A DNA stretch of 64,000 nt, taken from the NCBI GenBank assembly GCA_947627215.1, contig CANQVD010000007.1, forward strand, positions 1 through 64,000. Direction: 5' to 3'. The DNA is from an uncultured Eisenbergiella sp. GTDB lineage: Bacteria > Bacillota > Clostridia > Lachnospirales > Lachnospiraceae. Within the stretch, counting starts at the first letter, position 1; each line of letters starts with the position of its first letter. The translations under genes and the position numbers were made by a program. Below are positions 17,219 through 26,468 of the stretch, piece after piece. The notes beneath the pieces are model-generated. The model had not been told where the DNA came from. It searched no databases and saw nothing but the letters and a program-made list of their open reading frames with translations.

Positions 17219-18859
17219 ATGAAAAGAAAATGGATGAAACTGACGGCGCTGGGACTGACCGCCGTCATGACCTTCGCCCTCACCGCCTGCGGCGGATCTT
17301 CCTCCGGCAGCGGCGAGACGGCGACGAACAGCGATCAGACTACCTTCGAGATTTTCGCGGGCATCAGCGCCCTGTCTCCGGACAACAGCGAGAAGCCGAT
17401 CGTGCAGCAGTTGAATGAGGCCATGGGCGTTGAGATCAACTGGAACTGTGTATCCGGCGATACGCTGACCGAGAGAAAGAACCTGATCTTAAACTCCGGC
17501 GACAACCTTCCCGACGCGCTGATGTCGGCGGGGCTGTCCGACAGCGAGCTGATCAAGGGCGGCGCCAGCGGGCTGTTCATTCCTCTGGAAGATTACATCA
17601 ACGAGGAGACGATGCCCAATCTGATGAAGGTCGTCGAAAAGCGTCCCAACATTCTGGCGACCTGCACCATGCCTGACGGCCATATCTACGGCCTGCCCGG
17701 CATCTCCGAGATGGGCTTCAACTACACCGACGGCAACACCTATTATATCGGCGCCATCCCGCAGTTCACGGCCATCAATACCGACTGGCTGGAAGCGGTG
17801 AATATGGAAATGCCCACCACGGTGGATGAGCTGCACGACGTGCTGGTAGCCTTCAAGGAGAACGATGTGAACGGCAACGGCGATCCCACCGATGAGATCC
17901 CTCTGTCCTTCATCTTCCCGGAGAGCAATGGCGCATGGTGTGCCGGTATGGGCACCTTCTTCGCTCCCTTCGGCTGCACGGATTATTCCATGGACCACAG
18001 GGCCATCGAGAACGGCAAGGTGTATTATCAGGCCGCTTCCGAGAATTATAAGAACGCCATCGCTTACTATCATGACTGGTTTGAGGAAGGCCTGATCGAC
18101 ATCGAGATCTTCTCTCAGGATTCCAGCCAGTACATCGCGAAGGGCAACGGCACGGATCCCCGTCTGGGCGTGTTCGTATGGTGGGAGATCCCCGAAGTGG
18201 TAGGCGCGGAGCGCGCGGAGAGCTATGAATATCTGCCGATCCTGGACGGCCCCGACGGCACCCATCACGTGAATCTGAACGAAATGGGCACCACCGGACA
18301 TGACAGCTTCTCCGTCACCAAGGCCTGCCAGAACCCTGAGCTGCTGCTGAAGTGGGTTGACCAGCGCTATGATCCCATCATTTCCATGCAGTGCATTTAC
18401 GGCCCCATCGGCGTGTTCTTCAATGAAGAGCCTGATGAGAACGGCGTGTACACCACCCGCACCATGGGCGAAGGCGAAACCGAAGGCGAGGTGAAGTCCG
18501 GAAATGAATGGACCGGTCCCTCCGAGCAGTTGGCGGAAGACTACGGCGTGTACTACTACATGGAAGACCGTGCGCAGCAGAGACTGAACGACCTGAACGA
18601 TTTCTGGTTCCAGTATGTGGACAGCACCGAGTATTATCCTTCCGTGGTCTATACCGAGGAAGAGATCGACGTCATCAATGACAAGCTCAGCGACATCAAG
18701 TCCATGACCGAGGAGCGCGTGGCGCACTGGCTGCGCGACGGCGGCATCGAGAACGAGTGGGATCAGTATCTGTCGGATCTGGACAGCATGGGTCTGCAGG
18801 ATGTGCTCGGCGCATGGCAGGCGGCCTATGACCGGTACGCAGCGGCCCTGAACGAATAA
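17219..18859 (+). CDS. Extracellular solute-binding lipoprotein of the fructan importer
   Basis: A 546-residue LipO-type binding protein. The lipoprotein signal peptide ends in LTAC, with Cys23 the lipidation site, followed by a Gly/Ser linker. The mature part has the large two-lobe fold of cluster-B/D sugar-binding proteins, and the calcium-loop-like NDVNGNGDPTDEIPLSF stretch is typical of this subfamily. I chose ATG 17219 (AAGGAAAGGG upstream) because the longer frame from 17141 would bury the signal peptide. The terminator at 18908-18944 follows, so this gene is probably expressed more strongly than the enzymes beyond it. Confidence 0.93.
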   Translation: MKRKWMKLTALGLTAVMTFALTACGGSSSGSGETATNSDQTTFEIFAGISALSPDNSEKPIVQQLNEAMGVEINWNCVSGDTLTERKNLILNSGDNLPDALMSAGLSDSELIKGGASGLFIPLEDYINEETMPNLMKVVEKRPNILATCTMPDGHIYGLPGISEMGFNYTDGNTYYIGAIPQFTAINTDWLEAVNMEMPTTVDELHDVLVAFKENDVNGNGDPTDEIPLSFIFPESNGAWCAGMGTFFAPFGCTDYSMDHRAIENGKVYYQAASENYKNAIAYYHDWFEEGLIDIEIFSQDSSQYIAKGNGTDPRLGVFVWWEIPEVVGAERAESYEYLPILDGPDGTHHVNLNEMGTTGHDSFSVTKACQNPELLLKWVDQRYDPIISMQCIYGPIGVFFNEEPDENGVYTTRTMGEGETEGEVKSGNEWTGPSEQLAEDYGVYYYMEDRAQQRLNDLNDFWFQYVDSTEYYPSVVYTEEEIDVINDKLSDIKSMTEERVAHWLRDGGIENEWDQYLSDLDSMGLQDVLGAWQAAYDRYAAALNE

Positions 18860-18907
18860 CCGCCGCGGTTTACATCGGGATATCAGCAGTATCCTTACGA
18901 AAAAGCG

Positions 18908-18944
18908 AGGGAGCAGACAGAGAGCATGGGTCTGCTCCCTTTTT
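18908..18944 (+). terminator. Partial terminator between binding protein and GH genes
   Basis: An 11-bp perfect stem (18908-18918 with 18930-18940) is followed by TTTTT, and the next start codon lies only 16 nt later. Without a promoter in that gap the GH genes depend on read-through, a common way to keep binding protein in excess of enzymes. Confidence 0.8.
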
Positions 18945-18959
18945 GAAAAAGAGGACAAT

Positions 18960-21089
18960 ATGGATTTTTATTTTGAAAAGCAGGGCAGGCATATCGTCTG
19001 CACAGATCGGGAGGGTGGCGTCCGGTTTTTGCCGAACCGGCAGTATTTTGAACACCGGGAATGGCGTCTGCAGGACGATGCGCTGTTGTTTGACGGCTAT
19101 TCCAACTGGTTTTATGCGGAGGGAGAAGCGTTCCGGGGGCTGTCGGATTTCACCCTCAGCTTTCTGTTCGCGCCGGAGGGGTATGCGGTCCCGGGGGACG
19201 GACTCTTTTCCTTTTTCGACCGGGAAGCGGCGGCGGGATTCGCCATCCGGCTGGAAAAACACGGGAAGGTGACGGTGGAATTCGGCGACGGTCACTGGCC
19301 GGTCTCCTTCGGCTCGATCCACGGACAGGCACGGAAATGCGAATGGAACGCGGTCACCGCGGTGTTCCGGCAGGAGGCGGGCTGGTGCGACCTCTACATC
19401 AACGGCATCCTGTCCAACCGGAAGCAGTTCCGGCGCCATGCGCCTCTGTGTTGGCCGGAGGGCAGGGCGTATCTTGGAAAATATGTGGACCGAAAGCCCT
19501 TCGGGGAAGAGGCGCCGGTGGGCGTGTTCTACGGGCTGATGAAGCGCGTCTGTCTGGAAGCACGGGCGCTGTCCGACAGGGAGGTAAAAGCGCTTCATGG
19601 AGGCTGGCCGCTGGGGGAGGCGACGGGCCCCATTCCGCTGGACCGCGGTCTTTACCGGGACGATGTACAGCGCCCCCAGTATCATCTGATCGCGCCGGGC
19701 AAATGGATGAACGAGCCCCATGCGCCGTTCTGGTATCGGGGCTATTATCATATTTTCTATCAGGCCAATCCCCACGCGCCCATCTGGAACAACATCCAGT
19801 GGGGGCATCTGGTGAGCCGGGACATGGTTCACTGGGAGGATATGCCGCTGGCGCTGCAGACGGAGGAAACGGGGCCCGACCCCGACGGCTGCTGGTCGGG
19901 CAGCGCTCTGGTGGACCGGGAGGGCCGTCCGCGGATCTTTTATTCCGCGGGAAACGACGCGGATTTCCCCAATCAGGCGGTGGCCATGGCCTGGGCGGAT
20001 CCGGAGGGCGGCGATAAGCTGCCCGTCTGGAAGAAGCATCCGGTCTGCGTGGTGCGGCAGCAGGAGGGATGGATGGGGGAATTCCGGGATCCCTTCGTCT
20101 GGCTGGAAAACGGGACTTATTTCATGCTGGTGGGCAGCGGGGACGCGGACAACGGCGGCGGCAATGCGGTGCTGTTTTCCTCCGATGACCTCCTGAACTG
20201 GACGTCCCACGGGTTCGCGGTGGACTATGATTATGAAAAGAATACGGAGCTGGGGCACGTCTGGGAGCTGCCGGTGCTGCTGCCCCTGCGGGATGAGAAC
20301 GGCGGGGTCGTCCGCCATATCCTGATGTTCTGCGCCTGTCAGATCGAAAACGATGTGGTGGAAACCTACGGTTTTTTGGGAAAGTGGGATCCCGTGCGGA
20401 TGCGGTTTGAAAAGGATGGGGAGAAGGCTATCCTGCTGGATCTGGGGCACGGCACCTTTACCGGCGGCTGCGGTTTTGTGACGCCGGATCTGCGCAGCGT
20501 GGTGTTCACCATCGCCCAGGGCAGGCGGGGCGGCAGAAAGGAATGTCAGGCTGGGTGGGCCCACAACGGCGGCCTGCCGGTGGAGCTGTCCGTTCGGGGC
20601 GGGCGGCTCCATATTCAGCCTGTCAGAGAGCTGGCCTCTCTGCGCAGACAGTGCCTTCTGAGCCTGCAGGATGTTTCCGGGGAGGAGGCCGACAGACAAC
20701 TGGCCGGCATCCGCGGAAACCGGCTGTATCTGCGGCTGGAGGCGGACGGGGAACAGGCCGGTGTGACGGTCCTGTACGGAGAAAAGGAAAAAACCGTCCG
20801 TTATACGCCGGAAACCGGCCGCCTGGAAGCGCTGGATGAGACCGGCGCCCAGGTGAGCAGGTACCGGGGCGAGATAGACCGGGTGGAACCCGACGGGGAG
20901 ACCGTGACTTTGGAGCTCTATCTGGATCATTCCATGATCGAGGCGTATCTGAACGGCCGGAAATCGGTCACCCTGCGCGATTACATCGAGGGCGCCGGGG
21001 AACGCGGGCTTCGTTTGGCCGGAAAACTCCGGCACGTGAAGCGGCTGGAGGTCTGGGAGATGGATTCCGCCTATCCGCAGGAACCGTGA
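18960..21089 (+). CDS. GH32-family protein with N-terminal lectin-like domain and Asp-to-Glu at the nucleophile
   Basis: A 709-residue protein. Residues 1-215 resemble a LamG/concanavalin-type module (a run of beta strands with FTLSF and WNAVTAVF). Residues 235-535 are a GH32 five-bladed propeller and residues 540-705 the C-terminal beta-sandwich. The transition-state motif RDP is intact (Asp377) and the acid/base Glu436 sits in WELP. The normal WMNDPNG is WMNEPHAP, so the expected nucleophile Asp is Glu252. No signal peptide is present, so it acts in the cytoplasm on imported oligosaccharide. It may be a GH32 branch with altered specificity or a weak enzyme. Start at 18960 follows AAGAGGAC. 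Confidence 0.85.
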   Translation: MDFYFEKQGRHIVCTDREGGVRFLPNRQYFEHREWRLQDDALLFDGYSNWFYAEGEAFRGLSDFTLSFLFAPEGYAVPGDGLFSFFDREAAAGFAIRLEKHGKVTVEFGDGHWPVSFGSIHGQARKCEWNAVTAVFRQEAGWCDLYINGILSNRKQFRRHAPLCWPEGRAYLGKYVDRKPFGEEAPVGVFYGLMKRVCLEARALSDREVKALHGGWPLGEATGPIPLDRGLYRDDVQRPQYHLIAPGKWMNEPHAPFWYRGYYHIFYQANPHAPIWNNIQWGHLVSRDMVHWEDMPLALQTEETGPDPDGCWSGSALVDREGRPRIFYSAGNDADFPNQAVAMAWADPEGGDKLPVWKKHPVCVVRQQEGWMGEFRDPFVWLENGTYFMLVGSGDADNGGGNAVLFSSDDLLNWTSHGFAVDYDYEKNTELGHVWELPVLLPLRDENGGVVRHILMFCACQIENDVVETYGFLGKWDPVRMRFEKDGEKAILLDLGHGTFTGGCGFVTPDLRSVVFTIAQGRRGGRKECQAGWAHNGGLPVELSVRGGRLHIQPVRELASLRRQCLLSLQDVSGEEADRQLAGIRGNRLYLRLEADGEQAGVTVLYGEKEKTVRYTPETGRLEALDETGAQVSRYRGEIDRVEPDGETVTLELYLDHSMIEAYLNGRKSVTLRDYIEGAGERGLRLAGKLRHVKRLEVWEMDSAYPQEP

Positions 21090-21219
21090 GAGGACAGGCC
21101 GGTGCGGGAGCGTGAGGCGCCCTGGGGGCTGTGCCGCGGACGGCCCGCGGGGGAAAGAAAGCGGGGCGGGAAAGCGGCTGCGCCGCAGGAAGGTTGTGAC
21201 AGGAAGGGAAGGCATCGAG

Positions 21220-22647
21220 ATGGAAGGAAGGATTTTTTATCATGCGCCCGGCGCGCGGACGGGGGATGTGATCCCCAAGTATATCGACGGGACCTACCAG
21301 CTCTTTTATCTGAAAAACTGGAAGGATCCGCACGATCCCAGGGCGGTGTTCGGGTGGCACCGGATGGAAAGCCGCGATCTGCTCCACATGGGAGAAGAGA
21401 CGCCGATCCATGTGCGGGGCGGCACGGGAGATCTGATCCGCTGGAAGGGACAGTGGCATCTGTTCGCCTGCATCTTTCCGGAGGGGAAACAGCTTATCAC
21501 CCATTATATCAGCGAGGACGGCAGTCTGGATCACTGGAAATATCTGGAGGAGGATACCTTCGGACCGGACGGCGTGATCTATGACAGATCCGACTGGCGG
21601 GATCCCCGCATCGTCTATCGGGAGGAGCTGGGAGAGTTCTGGATGTTTCTGGCAGCCAGGGTCAATGACCGGCACAGCCAGACCGGCTGCGTGGGTCTCT
21701 GTGTGTCCAGGGATCTGCGGAAATGGGAGTATCGGGAGCCTGCCTATTATCCCAGGCGGTTCGGCGGCGCCTGCGAATGCCCGGACGTCTTCCGGATGGG
21801 GGACTGGTATTATCTGGTCTTTTCCAGCTATACCAACCTGTTCGGCAACTATTATGTGAAATGCCGCGTGGGGGAGAATAAGTGGCAGATCCCCCGGAAC
21901 CACCGGCTGGACGCCAGGGCTTTTTATGCCGCGAAGACCGCGGGGGAAGGAACGGAGCGGTATCTGTTCGGCTGGAACCCCACTAAGGAGGAGGACCTTT
22001 TCGGCTTCTGGCCCAACCGGCTTCAGGGGCAGGATTACCGGACCTGGGACTGGGGCGGCGGTATGGTGATCCATAAGCTGGGGCAGCAGCCGGACGGCGA
22101 CCTGAAGCTGTCCCTGCCGGACAGCAGGCGGGAGCTTTTCGGTTTTTATACCCGGAACCGTTTTTTATCATTGACAGACGGTTGGGAGATACTGGAAAAT
22201 GGATACAGAGCGGCAGGGGAGGGCAGACAGCAGATGGCGCTGATGCAGCCCCTGCCGGAGCGGTATTATCTCTGCGCCGATATCCTGGCGCGGGATGCCT
22301 GGCAGGCCGGCGTGGTCCTGCAGGCGGATGCGGCGATGAAGGAGGGCTATTATCTGTATGTGGAGCCCGCCCGGGGGCGGCTGGTGTACCGCTCCTGGCT
22401 GCGGATGTCCGAGGACGGCGGCAAGACATTCCCTTATGACGTGGAGCTGGAGACGCCGGTACGGGAGCCGGAGGACGGCCGTTACCGGCTGGAGATTCTG
22501 GCGGAGGGCAGCGCGGCCACGGCCTATGTGAACGGGGAAGCGGCGCTGAGCTTTCGGATGTACGATTACCGCGGCAGGAATCTGGGGCTGTTCGCATTCG
22601 GCAGCGCGGATTTTGAAAATGTGCGGCTGAAGACGGCGGAAACCTGA
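21220..22647 (+). CDS. Divergent GH32-type beta-fructosidase-like protein
   Basis: A 475-residue cytoplasmic protein with a five-bladed propeller (residues 5-300) and a C-terminal beta-sandwich (about 320-475). The usual N-terminal motif is replaced by TGDVIPKYIDGTYQLFYL, where Asp16 is the likely nucleophile. The other two sites are recognisable: WRDPR (Asp128) and the acid/base Glu186 in CECPDVF. I chose ATG 21220 behind GGAAGGGAAGG; the longer frame from 21112 starts with low-complexity Arg/Gly sequence. It lies between the LamG-GH32 gene and the GH172 gene, all co-directional. The family is found with fructan genes, but the exact substrate is unknown. Confidence 0.8.
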   Translation: MEGRIFYHAPGARTGDVIPKYIDGTYQLFYLKNWKDPHDPRAVFGWHRMESRDLLHMGEETPIHVRGGTGDLIRWKGQWHLFACIFPEGKQLITHYISEDGSLDHWKYLEEDTFGPDGVIYDRSDWRDPRIVYREELGEFWMFLAARVNDRHSQTGCVGLCVSRDLRKWEYREPAYYPRRFGGACECPDVFRMGDWYYLVFSSYTNLFGNYYVKCRVGENKWQIPRNHRLDARAFYAAKTAGEGTERYLFGWNPTKEEDLFGFWPNRLQGQDYRTWDWGGGMVIHKLGQQPDGDLKLSLPDSRRELFGFYTRNRFLSLTDGWEILENGYRAAGEGRQQMALMQPLPERYYLCADILARDAWQAGVVLQADAAMKEGYYLYVEPARGRLVYRSWLRMSEDGGKTFPYDVELETPVREPEDGRYRLEILAEGSAATAYVNGEAALSFRMYDYRGRNLGLFAFGSADFENVRLKTAET

Positions 22648-22734
22648 GAGGCCGGTTATGAGAGATGCGGCCGGAGGAGCCGCGGAAGGGAATGCCCGGC
22701 GGCATGCAGCGGCGAAAAGGCGGGAAGAAAGGAC

Positions 22735-23937
22735 GTGAAGGACTTGTTTGAGCTGAACGGACTCCCTCTGCTGGGAAGCGGCAGGAGCAGGAGCATCAAC
22801 TGGGAAAACCGGAACGGGGAAAAAGGGAGGGGCGGCATGGCGGCCAGCGCGCTGGGGCCTTCCCGGAAAGGCTCTCCCTGCATCCCGCAGATCAAAGCGG
22901 GAGAAACGGTGACGTTGGCGCAGATTGAGGGGCCGGGCGTCATTCAGCATATCTGGGTCACGGTGACGGACCGGACCAGCGATCGGAACCGGTATGTGCT
23001 GCGGGATCTGGTGCTGCGCATGTATTGGGACGGGGAGGAGACGCCCTCTGTGGAAAGCCCGCTGGGAGATTTTTTCTGCTGCGGCTTCGGCGTGTCCTAT
23101 CCGGTGAACTCGCTGCCCATCGCGGTGAACCACACCCGGGGATTCAACTGTTATTTCCCGATGCCCTTCGGGAAGAGCGCCCGGATCACCGTGGAGAACC
23201 AGTGCGATGAGGACGTGCCCGCCTTTTTTTACCAGATCGATTACTGCCTGACGGAGGAAGAGCAGCAGGCGTCTCTGACGGATGCTGTCGGAAGCGGCGG
23301 AAGAACCGCCGCCGGGGACGGCCGGGAAACCGCCTGCAGGAACGCGCAGGCAGGAACTCCGGGAACGGTCTGCGGATATTTCCATGCGCAGTGGCGCAGA
23401 CAGCGGCTCACCGAAAAAGGCCGGGATTATGTGATCCTGGACGGCGTGAAGGGGAAGGGAAAATATGTGGGGACCTATCTTGCACTGACCGCGCTGGAGC
23501 GTTACTGGTACGGAGAGGGCGAGGTGAAGTTTTATCTGGACGGCGATACGGAATATCCCACCATATGCGGCACGGGGACGGAGGATTATTTCGGCGGGGC
23601 CTGGAGCTTCGCTTCGCAGGAGAACGGGTGCACGGTGGAGAACACCTATTGCACGCCGTTTTTGGGCTATCCCTATTATTCTCACCATGATACCTTCCTG
23701 CACCACGACTTTCACAATGACGACCAGATGCCGCAGCGCAGCTTTTACCGGTGGCATATCATGGACCCGGTGCTGTTCGAGCGGGACTTGAAGGTGACGA
23801 TCCAGCAGATCGGGGTCTCCTACGGCGGCCTGTTCGAACGGCAGGACGATCTGGCCTCGGTGGCCTACTGGTATCAGACGGAGCCCCATGCCGCGTTCGG
23901 GCCCCTGATGGAGAGAAGGGAGCGTTGGCCACGGTGA
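22735..23937 (+). CDS. GH172 (DUF2961) glycoside hydrolase, candidate difructose dianhydride / alpha-fructofuranosidase enzyme
   Basis: A 400-residue double jelly-roll protein of the DUF2961 family, now GH172. Known members are an alpha-D-fructofuranosidase/difructose dianhydride I synthase-hydrolase from Bifidobacterium and D-arabinofuranosidases. Conserved features are the N-terminal R-S-I-N-WENRNG region, IEGPGVIQHIWVT, and the block YWYGEGEVKFYLDGD...GTGTEDYFGGAWSF, whose Glu residues fit the catalytic pair. A polar insert of about 30 residues (180-210) looks like a loop. There is no signal peptide, so it is cytoplasmic. GTG at 22735 is the start, behind GGGAAGAAAGGA. Three GH32-fold neighbours favour a fructoside substrate. 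Confidence 0.85.
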   Translation: MKDLFELNGLPLLGSGRSRSINWENRNGEKGRGGMAASALGPSRKGSPCIPQIKAGETVTLAQIEGPGVIQHIWVTVTDRTSDRNRYVLRDLVLRMYWDGEETPSVESPLGDFFCCGFGVSYPVNSLPIAVNHTRGFNCYFPMPFGKSARITVENQCDEDVPAFFYQIDYCLTEEEQQASLTDAVGSGGRTAAGDGRETACRNAQAGTPGTVCGYFHAQWRRQRLTEKGRDYVILDGVKGKGKYVGTYLALTALERYWYGEGEVKFYLDGDTEYPTICGTGTEDYFGGAWSFASQENGCTVENTYCTPFLGYPYYSHHDTFLHHDFHNDDQMPQRSFYRWHIMDPVLFERDLKVTIQQIGVSYGGLFERQDDLASVAYWYQTEPHAAFGPLMERRERWPR

Positions 23938-24088
23938 GGCCACGGTCGGGCAGGGCGGCGGCCCGGCGGGCATGATGAGAACCGTGACAGCCGCGCCTGA
24001 CTGCGGAGGCGGAAGGGCATGCAGGAATCCGTATCGCCGGAGACAGGCTGCGTGAACGAAAAGAAACAAACAGGAAAGGAAAAGCGAA

Positions 24089-25573
24089 ATGACGAGCCAG
24101 ACTTTGCGGGAAGCCAGAAAATATGAAGAAACAGCGGAGAAGCGGATCGGGAAGGAGGAGCGCCCCCGGTTTCATCTTTCCGTGCGCACCGGATGGATGA
24201 ACGATCCCAACGGATTTTCCTATTATGGCGGAAAGTATCATTTGTTTTACCAGTATTATCCCTACGACAGCCACTGGAACTCCATGCACTGGGGGCATGC
24301 GGTGAGCGATGATCTGCTGCATTGGGAGTACCTGCCGGCCGCCATGGCGCCGGACGAGGTCTATGACGGGGACGGCTGTTTTTCCGGCAGCGCCCTCACC
24401 CTGCCGGACGGCAGGCAGCTTCTGATGTATACCGGCGTGCGGAAGGTCATGGACGAGGACGGCATGTACCGGGAGCTGCAGACCCAGTGTCTGGCGACGG
24501 GAGATGGCATGGATTATGAGAAATATGCGCAGAATCCGGTGCTGACGCAGGCGGATCTGCCGGAGGGCGGAAGCCGTTACGATTTCCGGGATCCCAAGAT
24601 ATGGCAGAAGGAGGACGGCACCTACCGCTGCGTGGCGGGCAACTGTTCCGGGGATGGCGACGGGCAGATCCTTCTGTTCGAAAGCCCGGACGGATTTCAC
24701 TGGAGCTTTGAGAAGATCCTGGCGAAAAACGGGAACCGGTTCGGCAGGATGTGGGAATGCCCGGATTTCTTCACGCTGGACGGGAAGGGCGTGCTCCTGA
24801 CGAGCCCGCAGGACATGTTCCCGCAGGGCTATGAGTATCACAACGGCAACGGGACGCTCTGCCTGATCGGCAGCTATGATCCGGAAACGGATACGTTTAC
24901 GGAGGAGCACGATCAGTCCATCGACTACGGCATCGATTTCTATGCGTCCCAGACCATGCTGACGCCGGACGGCAGACGGGTGATGATCGGTTGGATGCAG
25001 AACTGGGATACCAGCAACCAGCACCATCCGGATTCCACCTGGCAGGGACAGATGACGCTGCCCAGGGAGCTTTCCGTCCGGAACGGCAGACTGTACCAGA
25101 AGCCCCTGCGGGAGCTGGAGGCCATGCGGCGCAATCGAGTGGAATACCGGGATGTGACCGTGGAGGACGTGATCCGGCTGGACGGCATCCGTGGCCGGGA
25201 GATCGATATGGAGCTGGAGATCGCGCCCGCCGAGGGCGGGGAGCTGTACCGGAAATTCGCGGTCCGCTTCGCCCAGAACGAGACGTACCGCACTTCGCTG
25301 AGCTTCCATCCCGCGGAATCTATTCTGAAGGTGGACCGGAAATATTCGGGTTCCCGCCGCGCGATCATTCATCAGCGCCGCAGCCAGGTCAGGAGCGGGG
25401 ACGGCAGGCTGAAGCTTCGGATCATTCTGGATCAGTACAGCGTGGAGGCCTTTGTGAATGACGGCGAGCAGGTGCTGACCGCCCTTCTGTATACCGATCC
25501 GGCGGTGGACGGAATCTCCTTCTTCGCGGACGGAAAGGTGAAAATGAATGTGGTGAAGTACGATCTGATCTGA
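24089..25573 (+). CDS. Beta-fructofuranosidase / fructan hydrolase, GH32
   Basis: A 494-residue canonical GH32 enzyme that releases fructose from sucrose, inulin-type or levan-type oligosaccharides. The nucleophile Asp39 is in WMNDPNG, the stabiliser Asp168 in FRDP and the acid/base Glu223 in WECPDFF. A WGHAVSDDLLHWE strand and the C-terminal beta-sandwich with FVNDGE are typical. There is no signal peptide, so it is intracellular. It is the only one of the three GH32-fold proteins here with every consensus catalytic motif, so it probably completes breakdown to fructose. Start 24089 follows AGGAAAGGAAAAG. A bidirectional terminator follows. Confidence 0.95.
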   Translation: MTSQTLREARKYEETAEKRIGKEERPRFHLSVRTGWMNDPNGFSYYGGKYHLFYQYYPYDSHWNSMHWGHAVSDDLLHWEYLPAAMAPDEVYDGDGCFSGSALTLPDGRQLLMYTGVRKVMDEDGMYRELQTQCLATGDGMDYEKYAQNPVLTQADLPEGGSRYDFRDPKIWQKEDGTYRCVAGNCSGDGDGQILLFESPDGFHWSFEKILAKNGNRFGRMWECPDFFTLDGKGVLLTSPQDMFPQGYEYHNGNGTLCLIGSYDPETDTFTEEHDQSIDYGIDFYASQTMLTPDGRRVMIGWMQNWDTSNQHHPDSTWQGQMTLPRELSVRNGRLYQKPLRELEAMRRNRVEYRDVTVEDVIRLDGIRGREIDMELEIAPAEGGELYRKFAVRFAQNETYRTSLSFHPAESILKVDRKYSGSRRAIIHQRRSQVRSGDGRLKLRIILDQYSVEAFVNDGEQVLTALLYTDPAVDGISFFADGKVKMNVVKYDLI

Positions 25574-25577
25574 GAAG

Positions 25578-25606
25578 CAGGCCCGGACCGCGGCGGTCCG
25601 GGCCTG
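25578..25606. terminator. Bidirectional terminator between the fructosidase and araC-type genes
   Basis: A 12-bp perfect stem (25578-25589 with 25595-25606) lies between the stops of the convergent genes, with a weak T-rich stretch on the plus side (ACCTTTAT). Confidence 0.65.
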
Positions 25607-25610
25607 ACCT

Positions 25611-26468
25611 TTATCGGGGCTGATCGGATTTCTGATACTGTCTCGGCGTGATCCCCTTGTATTTTTTGAAGATTTTCACGAAATAGCTGCTGTCGTTGAA
25701 GCCGCACAGATAGGCGGCCTCCGTCACCGTCATGGGGGAGGAGAGAAACCGGCAGGCCTGCTCCACGCGGTAATAATTCAGGTAGTCGATGGGGGTCCGG
25801 TGGATGAAGGTGCGGAAAAAGCGGCAGAAATACCGGGGAGACATGCCGGTGATTTTCGCCAGGTCCGCCAGCGTCAGCGGCCGCATATAATTCTGCTCGA
25901 TGTGCTCCAGGACGGGTTTGAGCAGGCGGATGCGCTTCGCGTACAGCACGGGAGCGCGGCCCTCCTCCCGGTACTCCGGATGGGAAAACAGGACGCCGAA
26001 AAGGGAAAACAGGGCCCCGGCGGTATTCAGCTCATGGCCTGGCGCTTCGCTTCGGGCGGCGTCAAACAGAGCGAGGGCGGCGTTCCGAAAGGGGAGGTCG
26101 TCCGCGGAAAAATGAGCGCGGATCAGGCTGTCGCCCTCCAGCAGAAGGCGGAGCTGGCGCCGGCAGGCCGCGACCTGACCCAGAAGAGGGTCCGGATCGA
26201 AGACGATGCATTCGTAGACGCAGTTATCCGGCGTTCCACCGTGAACCGTTCCCTGGTTGATGAAGAGAAAGTCGCCCGCTCTGGCCGCATAGATCTCTTC
26301 ATTCAGATATGCGGTGAAGCGGCCCCGCAGGATATGAATAATTTCCAATTCCCGATGCCAGTGAAAGGGCATTTCATAGCGTGGGTGTTCCTGATCCACA
26401 TGATAGAATTCCAGCGGAAAATCCTGTGTTCCATGGGATTTTTTTTCATTGTAATCGAGATAGTGCAT
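25611..26468 (-). CDS. AraC-family regulator with cupin sensor domain
   Basis: A 285-residue regulator. Residues 20-110 form a cupin ligand-binding domain (MPFHWHRELEIIHILRGRF, then AARAGDFLFINQGTVHG). Residues 185-282 hold two AraC helix-turn-helix motifs (ADLAKITGMSPRYFCRFF and VTEAAYLCGFNDSSYFVKIF). It is divergent from fucI across a 259-nt gap. The fucI side has a TAAAAT -10 at 26644-26649 with no good -35 box, as expected for an activator-dependent promoter. It therefore probably activates fucI in response to L-fucose, D-arabinose or a related sugar. The ligand is inference. Confidence 0.88.
   Translation of the reverse strand: MHYLDYNEKKSHGTQDFPLEFYHVDQEHPRYEMPFHWHRELEIIHILRGRFTAYLNEEIYAARAGDFLFINQGTVHGGTPDNCVYECIVFDPDPLLGQVAACRRQLRLLLEGDSLIRAHFSADDLPFRNAALALFDAARSEAPGHELNTAGALFSLFGVLFSHPEYREEGRAPVLYAKRIRLLKPVLEHIEQNYMRPLTLADLAKITGMSPRYFCRFFRTFIHRTPIDYLNYYRVEQACRFLSSPMTVTEAAYLCGFNDSSYFVKIFKKYKGITPRQYQKSDQPR

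Noticed and set aside
15278-18859. Search for an ATPase gene belonging to the sugar importer.
   Set aside because: No ABC ATPase motif is present in any frame of the locus; a shared MsmX-type ATPase elsewhere is the usual solution for this importer class.
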